Origin: an uncultured Ruthenibacterium sp.
GTDB taxonomy: Bacteria > Bacillota > Clostridia > Oscillospirales > Ruminococcaceae
Assembly: GCA_910587145.1 (NCBI GenBank)
Contig: CAJUMH010000014.1
Coordinates: 12,640-65,292, forward strand
Length of the DNA stretch: 52,653 nt
Direction: 5' to 3'
The stretch's first letter is position 1, and each line of letters starts with the position of its first letter. Below, piece after piece: positions 23,144 to 31,892 of the stretch. The notes beneath the pieces were generated by a model, which was not told the DNA's origin, ran no database searches, and saw nothing but the letters and a program-made list of their open reading frames with translations. The position numbers were made by a program, and so were the translations under genes.

Positions 23144-26100
23144 ATGCTGACAAATCCACTGAAGCAAACCAACGAATACAAACGTCTGCTGGCCGGCGTA
23201 ACGGGCAAAAAGCCCGCCGTAACGGCGCTGTTCGGTATGCCGCCCACCGCGCGCGCCCAAATGCTGGCCGCCCTGTGCGAAGAAACCGGCCGCCCCGCGC
23301 TGGTGCTTTGCGCGGGGGAGGCAGAGGCCACCCGCTTTGCCGAGGATATCGCCTTGTTTGGGCAAAGGGCGGGCGTGTACCCCGCGCGCGATTATGTGCT
23401 GCGCGCCGTGGAGGGGCAAAACCGTGAATATGAATACCGCCGCCTTGCCGTTCTGGGAGACCTTGTGGGCGCTCGGGTGCAGGTGGCGTGCGCCTCGGTG
23501 GAGGCCATGCTGCAGTATACGGCGCCCAAGGCCGAATTCTGCGGCAATACGCTCACGCTGCGGCAGGGCGCGTCCATCCCAATGCACGAGCTGATCGAAC
23601 GGCTGTACGGCGCGGGCTATCTGCGCCGCTTTCAGGTGGAAGGGCCGGGCCAGTTTTCGGTGCGGGGCGGCATTGTCGACCTGTATGCGCCCGATATGGA
23701 AAAACCGCACCGTCTGGAATTCTGGGGCGACGAGGTGGACAGCATCCACGCGTTTGACCTTGTTTCGCAGCGGCGCGAGGGCGCGGTGAAAAAGATCCAT
23801 ATCTCGCCCGCGCGTGAGGTGCTGTTCGGCGATACCGAAAGCGCCGCGCAGCTGCTGCGCGCGGCGCTTTCCGGCGCAAAGCCCGCCTGCGCCAAAGCGC
23901 TGCGGCGCGCGATGGAAAGCGATTTAAAGGATCTGGATGCCGGCACGATGCCCGCCGCAATGGATAAATATCTGGCGCTGCGCTACAAAACGCCCGGCAC
24001 GCTGCTGGAATATCTGGACGACCCCATTTTGTTTTGGAACGAGCCCAGCGCCGTGCGCGAGGCCGCGCGCGGTGTGGAATTCCGCGCGGGGGAGATGATC
24101 CGGGGCCTTTTGGAGGAAGGGGTGCTCGCGCCCGGCCTCGACCGGTTTTACGAGGATACCGCCTGGCTGCTGCAGCAGACAGAGCGGCGCGCCGCCATTG
24201 TGTGCGAAAACTTCGCGCGCACCGTTTCGGATCTGCACCTTGCCGATACCGTCAGCGCGCAGACGCACAGCCTGCCGCCATGGGGCGGCGAGGTGAGCGC
24301 CCTTGCCGACGATGTGCGCGCGCTGCTCGCGCAGAAATATGCCGTCGCCGTGCTGGCCGGCACACGCCGCGCCGCAGAGGCGCTGGCGCGGGACCTTGCC
24401 GCCGCGGGCTTTTCGGCCATGTCCTTTACGCAGGAGCCGCAGCGCCTTGCGCCGGGCACGGTGGGCGTATTTGAGGGGCATTTGAACGCGGGCGCGGATT
24501 ATCCGTTTGCCAAATTTGCCGTCTTTACCGGCCGCCGCCACAACACCGGCACACCGCAGCGCGCAAAGGCAAAAAACAAGGGCCTTTCCAGCCTTTCCGA
24601 TATTACGCCCGGCGATTACGTCGTGCATCAGAACCACGGCATCGGCGTGTATGCGGGTATCCAGCGGCTGGATCTGCAGGGCGTTGTGAAGGATTATATC
24701 AAGATCAGCTACGACAAGGCCGATACGCTGTATGTGCCGGTAACGCAGCTGGATCTGATCAGCCGTTATACTGCGCCCGGCGACGGCGAGCGCGTGAAGC
24801 TTTCCAAACTGGGCGGCGACGCGTGGGTAAAAACCAAAAAACGCGTGCGCGCCGCCACGCAGGAAATGGCGAAGGAGCTGATCGCGCTGTACGCCAAACG
24901 CCAGCAGGCCGAGGGGTTCGCCTTTCCCGCCGACGGGGATTGGCAGCGCGATTTCGAGACCCGCTTTGAATATGATGAAACGGCCGATCAGCTCACGAGC
25001 GCGGCCGAGATCAAGCGGGATATGGAAAAGCCCCATCCGATGGACCGCCTTTTGTGCGGCGATGTGGGCGTTGGCAAGACGGAGGTGGCGCTGCGCGCCG
25101 TGTTCAAATGCGTGATGGGCGGCAAGCAGGCGGCGATCCTTGTGCCCACCACGATCCTTGCCTGGCAGCACTACACCACCATGCTTTCGCGCATGGAGGC
25201 GTTTCCCGTCAAGATCGGGCTGCTCTCGCGCTTTGCAACGCCGCGCGAGCAGAAAGAGACCGTCCGGGGCCTTGCCGCCGGCACGGTGGATATTGTGGTG
25301 GGAACGCACCGCCTGCTGCAGAAGGACATAAAATTCCGCGATCTGGGCCTTGTAATCGTGGACGAGGAACAGCGCTTTGGCGTGAAGCACAAGGAAAAGC
25401 TGAAGGAGAATTTTATCGGCGTGGATATGCTCACGCTTTCGGCCACGCCCATTCCGCGCACGCTGAACATGGCCATGAGCGGCCTGCGCGATATGAGCAG
25501 CATTGAGGAACCGCCCGTTGAGCGCCGCCCCATCGAGACCTATGTGATGGAGTACGATGCGGGCGTTGTGGCCGAGGCGCTGCGCCGCGAGCTGGACCGC
25601 GGCGGCCAGGCGTATTATCTGCACAACCGGATCGATTCCATTGAGCGCTGCGCCGCGCGGCTGGCCGAACTTGTGCCCGGAGCGCGCATCGCCGCCGCGC
25701 ACGGGCGCATGGACGAGGCGGCGCTCTCCAACGTGTGGCAAAAGCTGCTGGACGGCGAGATCGACATCCTTGTCTGCACCACGCTCATTGAAACGGGCGT
25801 GGATGTGCGCAACTGCAACACGCTGATCATCGAGGACGCCGACCGCATGGGGCTTGCGCAGCTGTACCAGATCCGCGGGCGCGTGGGGCGTTCGGGCCGC
25901 AAGGCGTATGCCTATTTTACGTTCCGGCGCGATAAGGTGCTCACGGACGTTGCCGCAAAGCGGCTGTCCGCCATTCGGGAGTTTACCAGCTTCGGCTCGG
26001 GCTTTCGCATCGCGATGCGCGATCTGCAGATCCGCGGCGCGGGCAATCTGCTGGGGCAGAGCCAGCATGGGCACATGGAGGCTGTCGGTTACGAGATGTA

Positions 26101-26626
26101 TGTAAAGCTGCTGAATCAGGCCATCGCCGCCGAAAAGGGCGAGGCCGTGCAGGCCGATAAGAGCGATTGCCTCATTGACATCACGGTGGACGCATATATT
26201 CCCGAAAAATATATCCCAAACCCGGCCGGGCGCATTGAGGCATACAAGCGCATTGCCGCCATCAATACCCGCGCCGATGCCGACGATGTGCTGGACGAGC
26301 TGGCCGACCGCTACGGCGCGCCGCCGCAAAGCGTGCAGGGCCTGATCGATATCAGCCTGGTGCGTGTGGTGGCCGCGCGGCTGGGCGTTTACGAGATCAC
26401 GCAGAACCGCGATACACTGATCTTATATTCCGACAGGCTGGAGCTGGCGGGTCTGAAGCCGCTGCTGCGGGATATGGGCCGCAGGCTGCTGGTGAACGCT
26501 TCGGGCAAGCCGTATCTCTCGGTGCGCATCCTGCCCGGCGAAAAGCCGCTGGACGTGATGAATGCCGTGTTCAGGAAAATGGCGGCGCTGGAGCCGGCGC
26601 AGCAGGACGGACAGCCCTCTGCGTGA
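23144..26626 (+). CDS. mfd: Transcription-repair coupling factor Mfd
   Basis: 1160 residues, full length. Mfd removes stalled RNA polymerase and recruits UvrA. The UvrB-like N-terminal module is followed by the RNA-polymerase-binding region TPGDYVVHQNHGIGVY, then the SF2 motor with GDVGVGKTEVALR, VDEEQRFGVKHKE, LSATPIPRTL and QIRGRVGRSGR, and a C-terminal TRCF domain. The frame opens at a TTG (23108), but the ATG at 23144 is preferred because GGAAGGG is correctly spaced before it and MLTNPLKQTNEYKRLL is a normal start. Confidence 0.97.
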   Translation: MLTNPLKQTNEYKRLLAGVTGKKPAVTALFGMPPTARAQMLAALCEETGRPALVLCAGEAEATRFAEDIALFGQRAGVYPARDYVLRAVEGQNREYEYRRLAVLGDLVGARVQVACASVEAMLQYTAPKAEFCGNTLTLRQGASIPMHELIERLYGAGYLRRFQVEGPGQFSVRGGIVDLYAPDMEKPHRLEFWGDEVDSIHAFDLVSQRREGAVKKIHISPAREVLFGDTESAAQLLRAALSGAKPACAKALRRAMESDLKDLDAGTMPAAMDKYLALRYKTPGTLLEYLDDPILFWNEPSAVREAARGVEFRAGEMIRGLLEEGVLAPGLDRFYEDTAWLLQQTERRAAIVCENFARTVSDLHLADTVSAQTHSLPPWGGEVSALADDVRALLAQKYAVAVLAGTRRAAEALARDLAAAGFSAMSFTQEPQRLAPGTVGVFEGHLNAGADYPFAKFAVFTGRRHNTGTPQRAKAKNKGLSSLSDITPGDYVVHQNHGIGVYAGIQRLDLQGVVKDYIKISYDKADTLYVPVTQLDLISRYTAPGDGERVKLSKLGGDAWVKTKKRVRAATQEMAKELIALYAKRQQAEGFAFPADGDWQRDFETRFEYDETADQLTSAAEIKRDMEKPHPMDRLLCGDVGVGKTEVALRAVFKCVMGGKQAAILVPTTILAWQHYTTMLSRMEAFPVKIGLLSRFATPREQKETVRGLAAGTVDIVVGTHRLLQKDIKFRDLGLVIVDEEQRFGVKHKEKLKENFIGVDMLTLSATPIPRTLNMAMSGLRDMSSIEEPPVERRPIETYVMEYDAGVVAEALRRELDRGGQAYYLHNRIDSIERCAARLAELVPGARIAAAHGRMDEAALSNVWQKLLDGEIDILVCTTLIETGVDVRNCNTLIIEDADRMGLAQLYQIRGRVGRSGRKAYAYFTFRRDKVLTDVAAKRLSAIREFTSFGSGFRIAMRDLQIRGAGNLLGQSQHGHMEAVGYEMYVKLLNQAIAAEKGEAVQADKSDCLIDITVDAYIPEKYIPNPAGRIEAYKRIAAINTRADADDVLDELADRYGAPPQSVQGLIDISLVRVVAARLGVYEITQNRDTLILYSDRLELAGLKPLLRDMGRRLLVNASGKPYLSVRILPGEKPLDVMNAVFRKMAALEPAQQDGQPSA

Positions 26627-26667
26627 AACCGCGCTTTGCGGGCGGGCCTCGTCCGGCTTTTTTGTGC

Positions 26668-26702
26668 GAATTCGCGAAATTCTCGTGAATTCTGTGAAAT
26701 TC
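26668..26702 (+). repeat. Four iterated GAATTC/GAAATTC boxes upstream of the foldase promoter
   Basis: GAATTC at 26668, GAAATTC at 26676, GAATTC at 26687 and GAAATTC at 26696, spaced 8-11 nt apart. They end 13 nt before the -35 element of the next promoter. They could bind a regulator or be chance AT-rich similarity. Confidence 0.5.
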
Positions 26703-26715
26703 CGCGCCGCCGCAC

Positions 26716-26744
26716 TTGCCAACGGGCAAGAGGCGCGGTATAAT
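26716..26744 (+). promoter_or_regulatory. Predicted sigma-A promoter of the foldase-like lipoprotein gene
   Basis: TTGCCA at 26716-26721, 17 nt, perfect TATAAT at 26739-26744. Transcription would start near 26751, giving an approximately 138-nt leader. Confidence 0.8.
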
Positions 26745-26888
26745 AACCTCGTGGCCGCGGCCTTGCGGCCGCGCAATGATCAACTCTTGCACACGCCGCC
26801 TGCGCGTAAAACACAATATGGGGCGCAGCGCGGCAAAAGACTTGCGGGCGAGGGCCAAAAAAGGCCGCCCGCGCGGAGGGAAACGACT

Positions 26889-27950
26889 GTGAAAATGAAA
26901 CGTTGGATCGCATTTGCGCTGTGCGCCGTGCTGGCGTTCTCCTTAACGGCCTGCAAATTTTCGGCGCCTGCCGTTGTAATGACGGTGAACGGTGTGGAGA
27001 TCCCGGCAGGGGTGTACCTTGCGTATCAGCGCCAGGCATACTACAGCGCGCAGAGCCTGCGTGAGGACGCTAAGACCGCGGTGCTGAAAAGCAGCATCGA
27101 GGGAATGAAGGCCTCCGACTGGATCCATACCGAAACGGTGGACAATATCCGGCAGTATATCTGGGTGGAGCAGGCCTTCGAGGCCGCCGGCCTTTCTTTT
27201 ACGCAGGAGGAGCTGGACGCCGCCGAGCAGTGGCTCGATACCATGTGGTCCTATAGCGGCGCGCTGATGGAAGAAAACGGCATTGGGCGGCAGAGCTACC
27301 GTCTGGTATATCTGAACAGCGAAAAATATACAAAGCTGCTGGAGGCGTACCGCGCGGGGCCGGACGGCCAGATCTCGGAGAATCAGGCGAAGGCGTATAT
27401 GCAGGAGACCTATTCCCGGATCCGCCGGCTCATTCTGCCCGCCACAGATGCGGATTCCGCCGCGCTCACGCCGGAAAAGCAGGCCGAGCTGGACGCGCTG
27501 GCAAACGATCTGGTGGAACGCCTGAACGAGGGCGCCAAGCTGGACGAGGTGGCTGAAGAAACCCTGAAGCAGGCGTATGAGCTCTGCGGCCGCGAGTATT
27601 CCGAGGATTCGCTCTCTTCCGATCTGGGCGCGTTCTTTATTTCCGAAGAGACTACGGGCTTTGAAGAGGATTTTGTGCCCGCCGTGATGGCGGCCGCCGA
27701 GGGCGACGCGGGCGTTTATCAGAACAACGCCGCCGCCGAGGGCGTCAGCCAGCCCGTCGTTTATCAGAAGATCGCCAACTATGAGGACGACGCCGATTTT
27801 ACTGAAAACTATTACGAGCTTTTGCAAAACGAGATGACAGGTACTGCGTTTTCGGAAAGCATGAAGGCCGAGTTTGATGCGTATGACGTGCAGGAGGACG
27901 GCTTTGCCGTTTGGAGCTACCGCCCCGATAGGATAAAGGAAAACGCATAA
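26889..27950 (+). CDS. PrsA/SurA-like lipoprotein (extracytoplasmic foldase or chaperone)
   Basis: 353 residues. The signal peptide ends in a lipobox, SLTAC, so the mature protein is lipid-anchored outside. The next segment, VVMTVNGVEIPAGVYLAY, is the start of a SurA-N/PrsA fold, followed by helical chaperone-like sequence. A parvulin PPIase core is not obvious, so catalysis is uncertain. GTG at 26889 is chosen because GGAGGG (26875-26880) is 8 nt away; ATG at 26895 is the alternative. A foldase gene next to mfd is a common arrangement in clostridia. Confidence 0.75.
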   Translation: MKMKRWIAFALCAVLAFSLTACKFSAPAVVMTVNGVEIPAGVYLAYQRQAYYSAQSLREDAKTAVLKSSIEGMKASDWIHTETVDNIRQYIWVEQAFEAAGLSFTQEELDAAEQWLDTMWSYSGALMEENGIGRQSYRLVYLNSEKYTKLLEAYRAGPDGQISENQAKAYMQETYSRIRRLILPATDADSAALTPEKQAELDALANDLVERLNEGAKLDEVAEETLKQAYELCGREYSEDSLSSDLGAFFISEETTGFEEDFVPAVMAAAEGDAGVYQNNAAAEGVSQPVVYQKIANYEDDADFTENYYELLQNEMTGTAFSESMKAEFDAYDVQEDGFAVWSYRPDRIKENA

Positions 27951-27974
27951 TCACACAAAAAACAGACAGAATAC

Positions 27975-28032
27975 GCCCCGTCCCCGCAGTGCAGGCCGCA
28001 AGGCGTTCTGCGGGGCGGGGCATTTGCTTTTT
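27975..28032 (+). terminator. Intrinsic terminator after the foldase-like gene
   Basis: A long GC stem, GCCCCG-T-CCCCGCAG with CTGCGGGGCGGGGC (27975-28021, one bulge), followed by CATTTGCTTTTT. Confidence 0.88.
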
Positions 28033-28175
28033 ATGGCCCGGCGGAACCTTGCCAAGAACCGGCACATTGCTTGCCGCACCGGAGGGCTCCCGGCGCCTGC
28101 GCGGCCAAGGCGGGAACTCCGTCCATGCTTTTTCTGTAAAAATCTGTACAAAATGACGAAATTTCGCTTTTGGAA

Positions 28176-28203
28176 TTGCGTTTTTCGTCAAAAGTAGTAT
28201 CAT
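28176..28203 (+). promoter_or_regulatory. Predicted promoter of the ATP synthase operon
   Basis: TTGCGT at 28176-28181, 16 nt, TATCAT at 28198-28203. The leader includes a triple CTGTATA(G) repeat at 28276-28298 just before the atpB ribosome site. Confidence 0.55.
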
Positions 28204-28313
28204 AAAGGGGCGGTATGCTCCGGCCCTGAGTTTTGCGGTGTATGTGCCGCCGCAGGATCCGGGGCGGAAATTCGGCTGTATACTGTATAGCTGTATAGAA
28301 GAAGGGACATTCG

Positions 28314-29120
28314 ATGAAACAGCACAAAAAGGCATTGATCGTCTGGCTGGCTGCCGTTGCGGCGCTGCTGATCGGCGCGTTGGCCGTGGGAGAACAGCCC
28401 CGCGCGGAGGGCATCCGGCAAACCATGCGGGACGCGGTGCTGCACAATGTGAACCGGATCGGCTTTTTGGGCGGCAAGACGGTAAATCCCGGCTTTATTT
28501 CGGCCATCGTCGTTACGGGGGTACTGCTCGCCGCCGCCGCGCTTTTGCGCATTTTCGTGATCCCCCGGTTCAAACTGCAGCCCGGCAGGCTGCAGCTGCT
28601 TTTGGAGCAGGCCGTTGGCATGTTCGACAACATGGCAAAGAGCGCAAGCCCGCACCGCTGCGGCTTTTTGGGCGCGTATATCTTTGCGGCGGGCGCTTAC
28701 ATCTTTTTCGGAACGCTGTTCGAGCTGCTGGGCCTGCAGGCGGTCACTGCCGAAGGCCGCGCCATCACACTGCCGGCTCCGCTTTCGGATGTAAACGCCG
28801 CAATTGCCCTTGGCACGCTCTCGTATTTCGTCATCGTTTCCGGGGCCGTCGCAGGAAACGGCGTCAAGGGCATCGGCAAGGCGCTGAAGGAGTTTTCGCT
28901 GCCCATCTCGATGAGCTTTCGTCTGTTCGGCGCGCTGCTCAGCGGTTTGCTCGTAACAGAGCTTGTCTACTATTTTGTAGCGCTGAGTTTTGTGCTCCCT
29001 GTGGCGGTGGGCGTGATGTTTACGCTGCTGCACGCGCTCATTCAGGCCTACGTGCTCACGATGCTCACATCAATGTACTACGGTGAGGTATCGGAACGCG
29101 CAGAACAGGCAAAAAAATAG
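28314..29120 (+). CDS. atpB: F-type ATP synthase subunit a
   Basis: 268 residues, polytopic. Subunit a forms the two half-channels that load and unload the c-ring. The essential arginine lies in ISMSFRLFGALLSG, matching the FRLFGN motif of the family. An extra hydrophobic N-terminal segment is present (about residues 8-25). GAAGGGAC provides the ribosome site. It starts the operon atpB-E-F-A-G-D-C; atpI is not present upstream. Confidence 0.93.
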   Translation: MKQHKKALIVWLAAVAALLIGALAVGEQPRAEGIRQTMRDAVLHNVNRIGFLGGKTVNPGFISAIVVTGVLLAAAALLRIFVIPRFKLQPGRLQLLLEQAVGMFDNMAKSASPHRCGFLGAYIFAAGAYIFFGTLFELLGLQAVTAEGRAITLPAPLSDVNAAIALGTLSYFVIVSGAVAGNGVKGIGKALKEFSLPISMSFRLFGALLSGLLVTELVYYFVALSFVLPVAVGVMFTLLHALIQAYVLTMLTSMYYGEVSERAEQAKK

Positions 29121-29245
29121 GCCGCATGGCCGTTTTTGCCAGGGACGGAATCGTTACAGACGTTTATCCGCTCGAATAAAAGTAAAAAAATGAAGAAAAC
29201 GCCTGCCCGGAAAAGGGAGGCAAACAGATTTGGGAGGTTTTTATC

Positions 29246-29641
29246 ATGGAAAAAATGTTTTGCGGCAATCGGCGTAGCGTGCGTGGTCTGATGCTCTTAA
29301 CGGTGCTGGCGCTTGCCCTTCTGCTTGCCGTATTCGCGGCGGCTCCTGCTTACGCCGAGGGCGCCGAGCCCGCGGGGGACGCAGCGGTTCCCGCCGGTGA
29401 GGAAGCGGCTTCAAGCGATACCGGCGCGAAGGCGCTTGCGGCGGGCCTTGCCATCGGCATTGCCGCGGCGGGCGGCGCCATTGCCATGGGAATGGCCACG
29501 GCGCGGGCATCAGAGAGCATTTCCCGCCAGCCGGAGGCCGAGGGCAAGATCCGTTCCACCATGATGCTGGGCCTTGTTTTCATCGAAACGGCAATCATCT
29601 ACGCGCTGCTGGTAGTGATTTTGATCATCTTTGTACTGTAA
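29246..29641 (+). CDS. atpE: F-type ATP synthase subunit c with N-terminal signal peptide
   Basis: 131 residues, versus about 75-90 for the family. Residues 1-37 form a signal peptide: basic start, long Leu/Ala core, then APAYA-EG as a signal peptidase I site. A Pro/Glu/Ala linker of about 25 residues follows before the normal hairpin. The polar loop is RQPEAEG, and the ion-carrying Glu lies in GLVFIETAIIYALL. The Gln of Na+-binding c rings is Met here by my alignment, which favours protons (inference). The start is secure: GGGAGG sits before the ATG and no start codon lies just before the hairpin. Because c normally has its N-terminus outside, a cleavable signal peptide fits the topology. 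Confidence 0.9.
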   Translation: MEKMFCGNRRSVRGLMLLTVLALALLLAVFAAAPAYAEGAEPAGDAAVPAGEEAASSDTGAKALAAGLAIGIAAAGGAIAMGMATARASESISRQPEAEGKIRSTMMLGLVFIETAIIYALLVVILIIFVL

Positions 29642-29653
29642 GGCGGTGCCGTT

Positions 29654-30142
29654 ATGCCATTGAATATTGATTGGCAGCAGATCCTGCTGCATTGGATGAA
29701 TCTTGCAATTTTGACAGGCGGGCTGTATTTTCTGCTGTACAAGCCCGTGAAAAAGTTTATGGACGAGCGCGAAGCGCATTACAGCGCTGTGGAGGAACAG
29801 GCGCAGGGCAAAATGCGCGAGGCGCAGGAGCTTTTTGAGCAGTACCGGCAAAAGCTGGATGCCGCCGAGGAGCAGGCCCGCGAGATCCGCGCGAAGGCGC
29901 AGCAATCGGCGCAGGAGGCGGCCCAGGCGCAGCGCGCCGAGGCCGAGGCCAAGGCAAAGCAGATTGTTGCCCACGCTCTGACAGAGGCGGAAAGCAGCCG
30001 CGAGCATGTGCGGCTGGAGGCGCAGCACGAGCTGCGGGAGCTTGCCGCCGCCGCGGCGCAGAAGCTTGTCTTCGAGACGGAGGCCGATCCGTTCGATCTG
30101 TTTTTGGACGCCGCGGAGGGAGGCATGAAGCGTGAGAGCTGA
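29654..30142 (+). CDS. atpF: F-type ATP synthase subunit b
   Basis: 162 residues: a short N-terminal membrane segment (LAILTGGLYFLLYKPV, about 15-30), then a long Ala/Glu/Gln/Arg coiled coil, the peripheral stalk. It is normal in size and carries no delta-like extension, unlike the mycobacterial b-delta fusion. Its 3' end contains GGAGGGAGG (30115-30123), the ribosome site for atpA, and overlaps atpA by 11 nt. Confidence 0.93.
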   Translation: MPLNIDWQQILLHWMNLAILTGGLYFLLYKPVKKFMDEREAHYSAVEEQAQGKMREAQELFEQYRQKLDAAEEQAREIRAKAQQSAQEAAQAQRAEAEAKAKQIVAHALTEAESSREHVRLEAQHELRELAAAAAQKLVFETEADPFDLFLDAAEGGMKRES

Positions 30143-31892
30143 ACGAAGCGTCCTTACTGCGGTGCTGCGCAGCGATCGGCAGCCCAGCCCGGAGCAAAAA
30201 GCGCGGTTCGAGCGCTTTTTAAAACGCACCTACCGCCGCGATGTGCCGCTGCGCTGGGAGCGGGACAAGACCATGCGCAGGGGCTTTCGCCTTCAGGCCG
30301 GCTCCGACGTTTATGATTGGACCGTTGACGGCCGCGTGCGCCAGTTTCAGGATTATCTGCGCCGCATCGAGCCGGGCCAGGATGAGATCCTGCCGCTGAT
30401 GCGCCGTGCCGTGGAGGATTGGGCGCTGGACGCCATCCCGGAGGAAATCGGCGAGGTGCTGACGGTAGACGGCGAGATCGCCGTTGTCGGAGGCCTTGTG
30501 CATGCCCAATACGGCGAGATCCTTCTGTTCGAGAGCGGCATCAAGGGCATGGTGCAGGATCTGCGCCGCAATGAACTGAGCTGCATTCTCTTTGGCGACA
30601 GCGAGGAGATCATGGCGGGCAGTATGGTGCGCCGCACCTTGAAAACGGCCGCCATGCCCGTGAGTGAGGAATATCTGGGGCGCGTTTTGGACGCGCTCGG
30701 TACGCCCATCGACGGAAAGGGCGCCATCCTGCCGGAGAACTATCGTCCTATGGAGACGCCCGCACCGGGTATTTTGGATCGGCAGCCCGTCAACGCCCCG
30801 ATGGAAACGGGTCTGCTTGCCATTGACGCCATGTTCCCCATTGGCCGAGGACAGCGCGAGCTCATCATCGGCGACCGGCAGACGGGCAAAACCGCCATCG
30901 CCATCGATACCATCCTGAACCAGAAGGGCAAGGACGTTGTCTGCATCTATGTGGCGATCGGCCAGAAAAACAGCTCTGTCGCGCAGATTGTGGAAAATCT
31001 GAAGCGGCGCGGGGCCATGGAGTATACCGTTGTGATCAACGCGCCGGCAGGCGCGCCCGCCGCCATGCAGTACATCGCCCCCTATGCCGGGTGCGCTTTG
31101 GGCGAGTACTTCATGTATCGTGGGAGGGACGTGCTGATCGTTTATGACGATCTGAGCAAGCACGCCATTGCCTACCGCGCGCTCAGCCTGCTGCTGGAAC
31201 GCTCTCCGGGCCGGGAGGCGTTTCCCGGCGATGTGTTTTACCTGCATTCGCGTCTGTTGGAGCGCTCGGCCCATCTTTCCGAAGAGCTGGGCGGCGGCAG
31301 CATGACGGCGCTGCCCATCGTTGAAACGCAGGCGGGAGACGTTTCCGCTTATATCCCCACGAATATCATTTCCATTACCGACGGCCAGATCTTTTTGGAG
31401 AGCGAGCTGTTTTTCTCCGGCCAGCGGCCGGCCGTGAATGTTGGGCTGAGCGTTTCCCGCGTGGGCGGCGATGCCCAGACAAAGGCCATGAAGGCCGCTG
31501 CGGGCACAATCCGCCTGGATCTTGCCCAGTATCGCGAGATGGCCGTGTTTACGCAGTTTTCCAGCGATCTGGACGAGACGACGCGCCGTCAGCTTGCCTA
31601 TGGCGAGGGGCTTTTGCGTCTGCTGCGCCAGCCGCAGTATGCGCCGCTGTGCCAGCACCGGCAGGTGGTGCTGCTCTGCGCGGCGCTTGCGCACGTGTTT
31701 GGGCCGCTTGCGCCCAACGAGATCGATCGCTTTTGCGCGTTCCTGCTGGAGCAGGCCGAAACGCGCATACCGGATGTGTGCGCCGGCATCGACCGAAGCG
31801 GCACGCTGAGCGCCGAGGCGCGGGAGACGATCGTTGATTTTGCCAGAAAGCTTCGGGAGGAGTTTTCGGCGGGCCAAGCGAGCGGTGCATGA
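30132..31892 (+). CDS. atpA: ATP synthase subunit alpha with N-terminal delta C-terminal-domain-like extension (delta-alpha fusion)
   Basis: 586 residues, versus about 500-510 for alpha. From residue about 82 it is a full alpha subunit: GDRQTGKT P-loop, VYDDLSKHAIAYR, LSVSRVGG with the arginine finger. Residues 1-79 match the delta (OSCP) C-terminal domain: SVLTAVL start, P-S-P-E-Q-K helix, then Asp45, Gly51, Gly57, Asp62, Gly67 in D-K-x5-G-x5-G-x4-D-x4-G, as in the delta pattern D-x-x-x-x-G-G-...-G-...-D-G-S. The GTG at 30132 has a strong GGAGGGAGG site 8 nt upstream, so the extension is translated. No stop or internal start with a good ribosome site separates the two parts. No delta gene lies between atpF and atpA, its usual place, and the delta N-terminal domain is not seen. 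Confidence 0.93.
   Translation: MRAERSVLTAVLRSDRQPSPEQKARFERFLKRTYRRDVPLRWERDKTMRRGFRLQAGSDVYDWTVDGRVRQFQDYLRRIEPGQDEILPLMRRAVEDWALDAIPEEIGEVLTVDGEIAVVGGLVHAQYGEILLFESGIKGMVQDLRRNELSCILFGDSEEIMAGSMVRRTLKTAAMPVSEEYLGRVLDALGTPIDGKGAILPENYRPMETPAPGILDRQPVNAPMETGLLAIDAMFPIGRGQRELIIGDRQTGKTAIAIDTILNQKGKDVVCIYVAIGQKNSSVAQIVENLKRRGAMEYTVVINAPAGAPAAMQYIAPYAGCALGEYFMYRGRDVLIVYDDLSKHAIAYRALSLLLERSPGREAFPGDVFYLHSRLLERSAHLSEELGGGSMTALPIVETQAGDVSAYIPTNIISITDGQIFLESELFFSGQRPAVNVGLSVSRVGGDAQTKAMKAAAGTIRLDLAQYREMAVFTQFSSDLDETTRRQLAYGEGLLRLLRQPQYAPLCQHRQVVLLCAALAHVFGPLAPNEIDRFCAFLLEQAETRIPDVCAGIDRSGTLSAEARETIVDFARKLREEFSAGQASGA

Noticed and set aside
23924..26329. 801-codon open frame on the minus strand inside mfd
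   Set aside because: It is an antisense shadow caused by GC-rich codon structure. It has no ribosome site or family motifs, while the plus strand encodes a full Mfd.
29189..29290. Small plus-strand frame starting ATGAAGAAAACG upstream of and into atpE
   Set aside because: It overlaps the atpE start out of frame, has no ribosome site and no recognisable product.
30372..30410. A separate alpha start inside the fusion (ATG at about 30399)
   Set aside because: No convincing ribosome site precedes it, whereas GGAGGGAGG sits before the GTG at 30132. Starting there would also remove the conserved first part of alpha.
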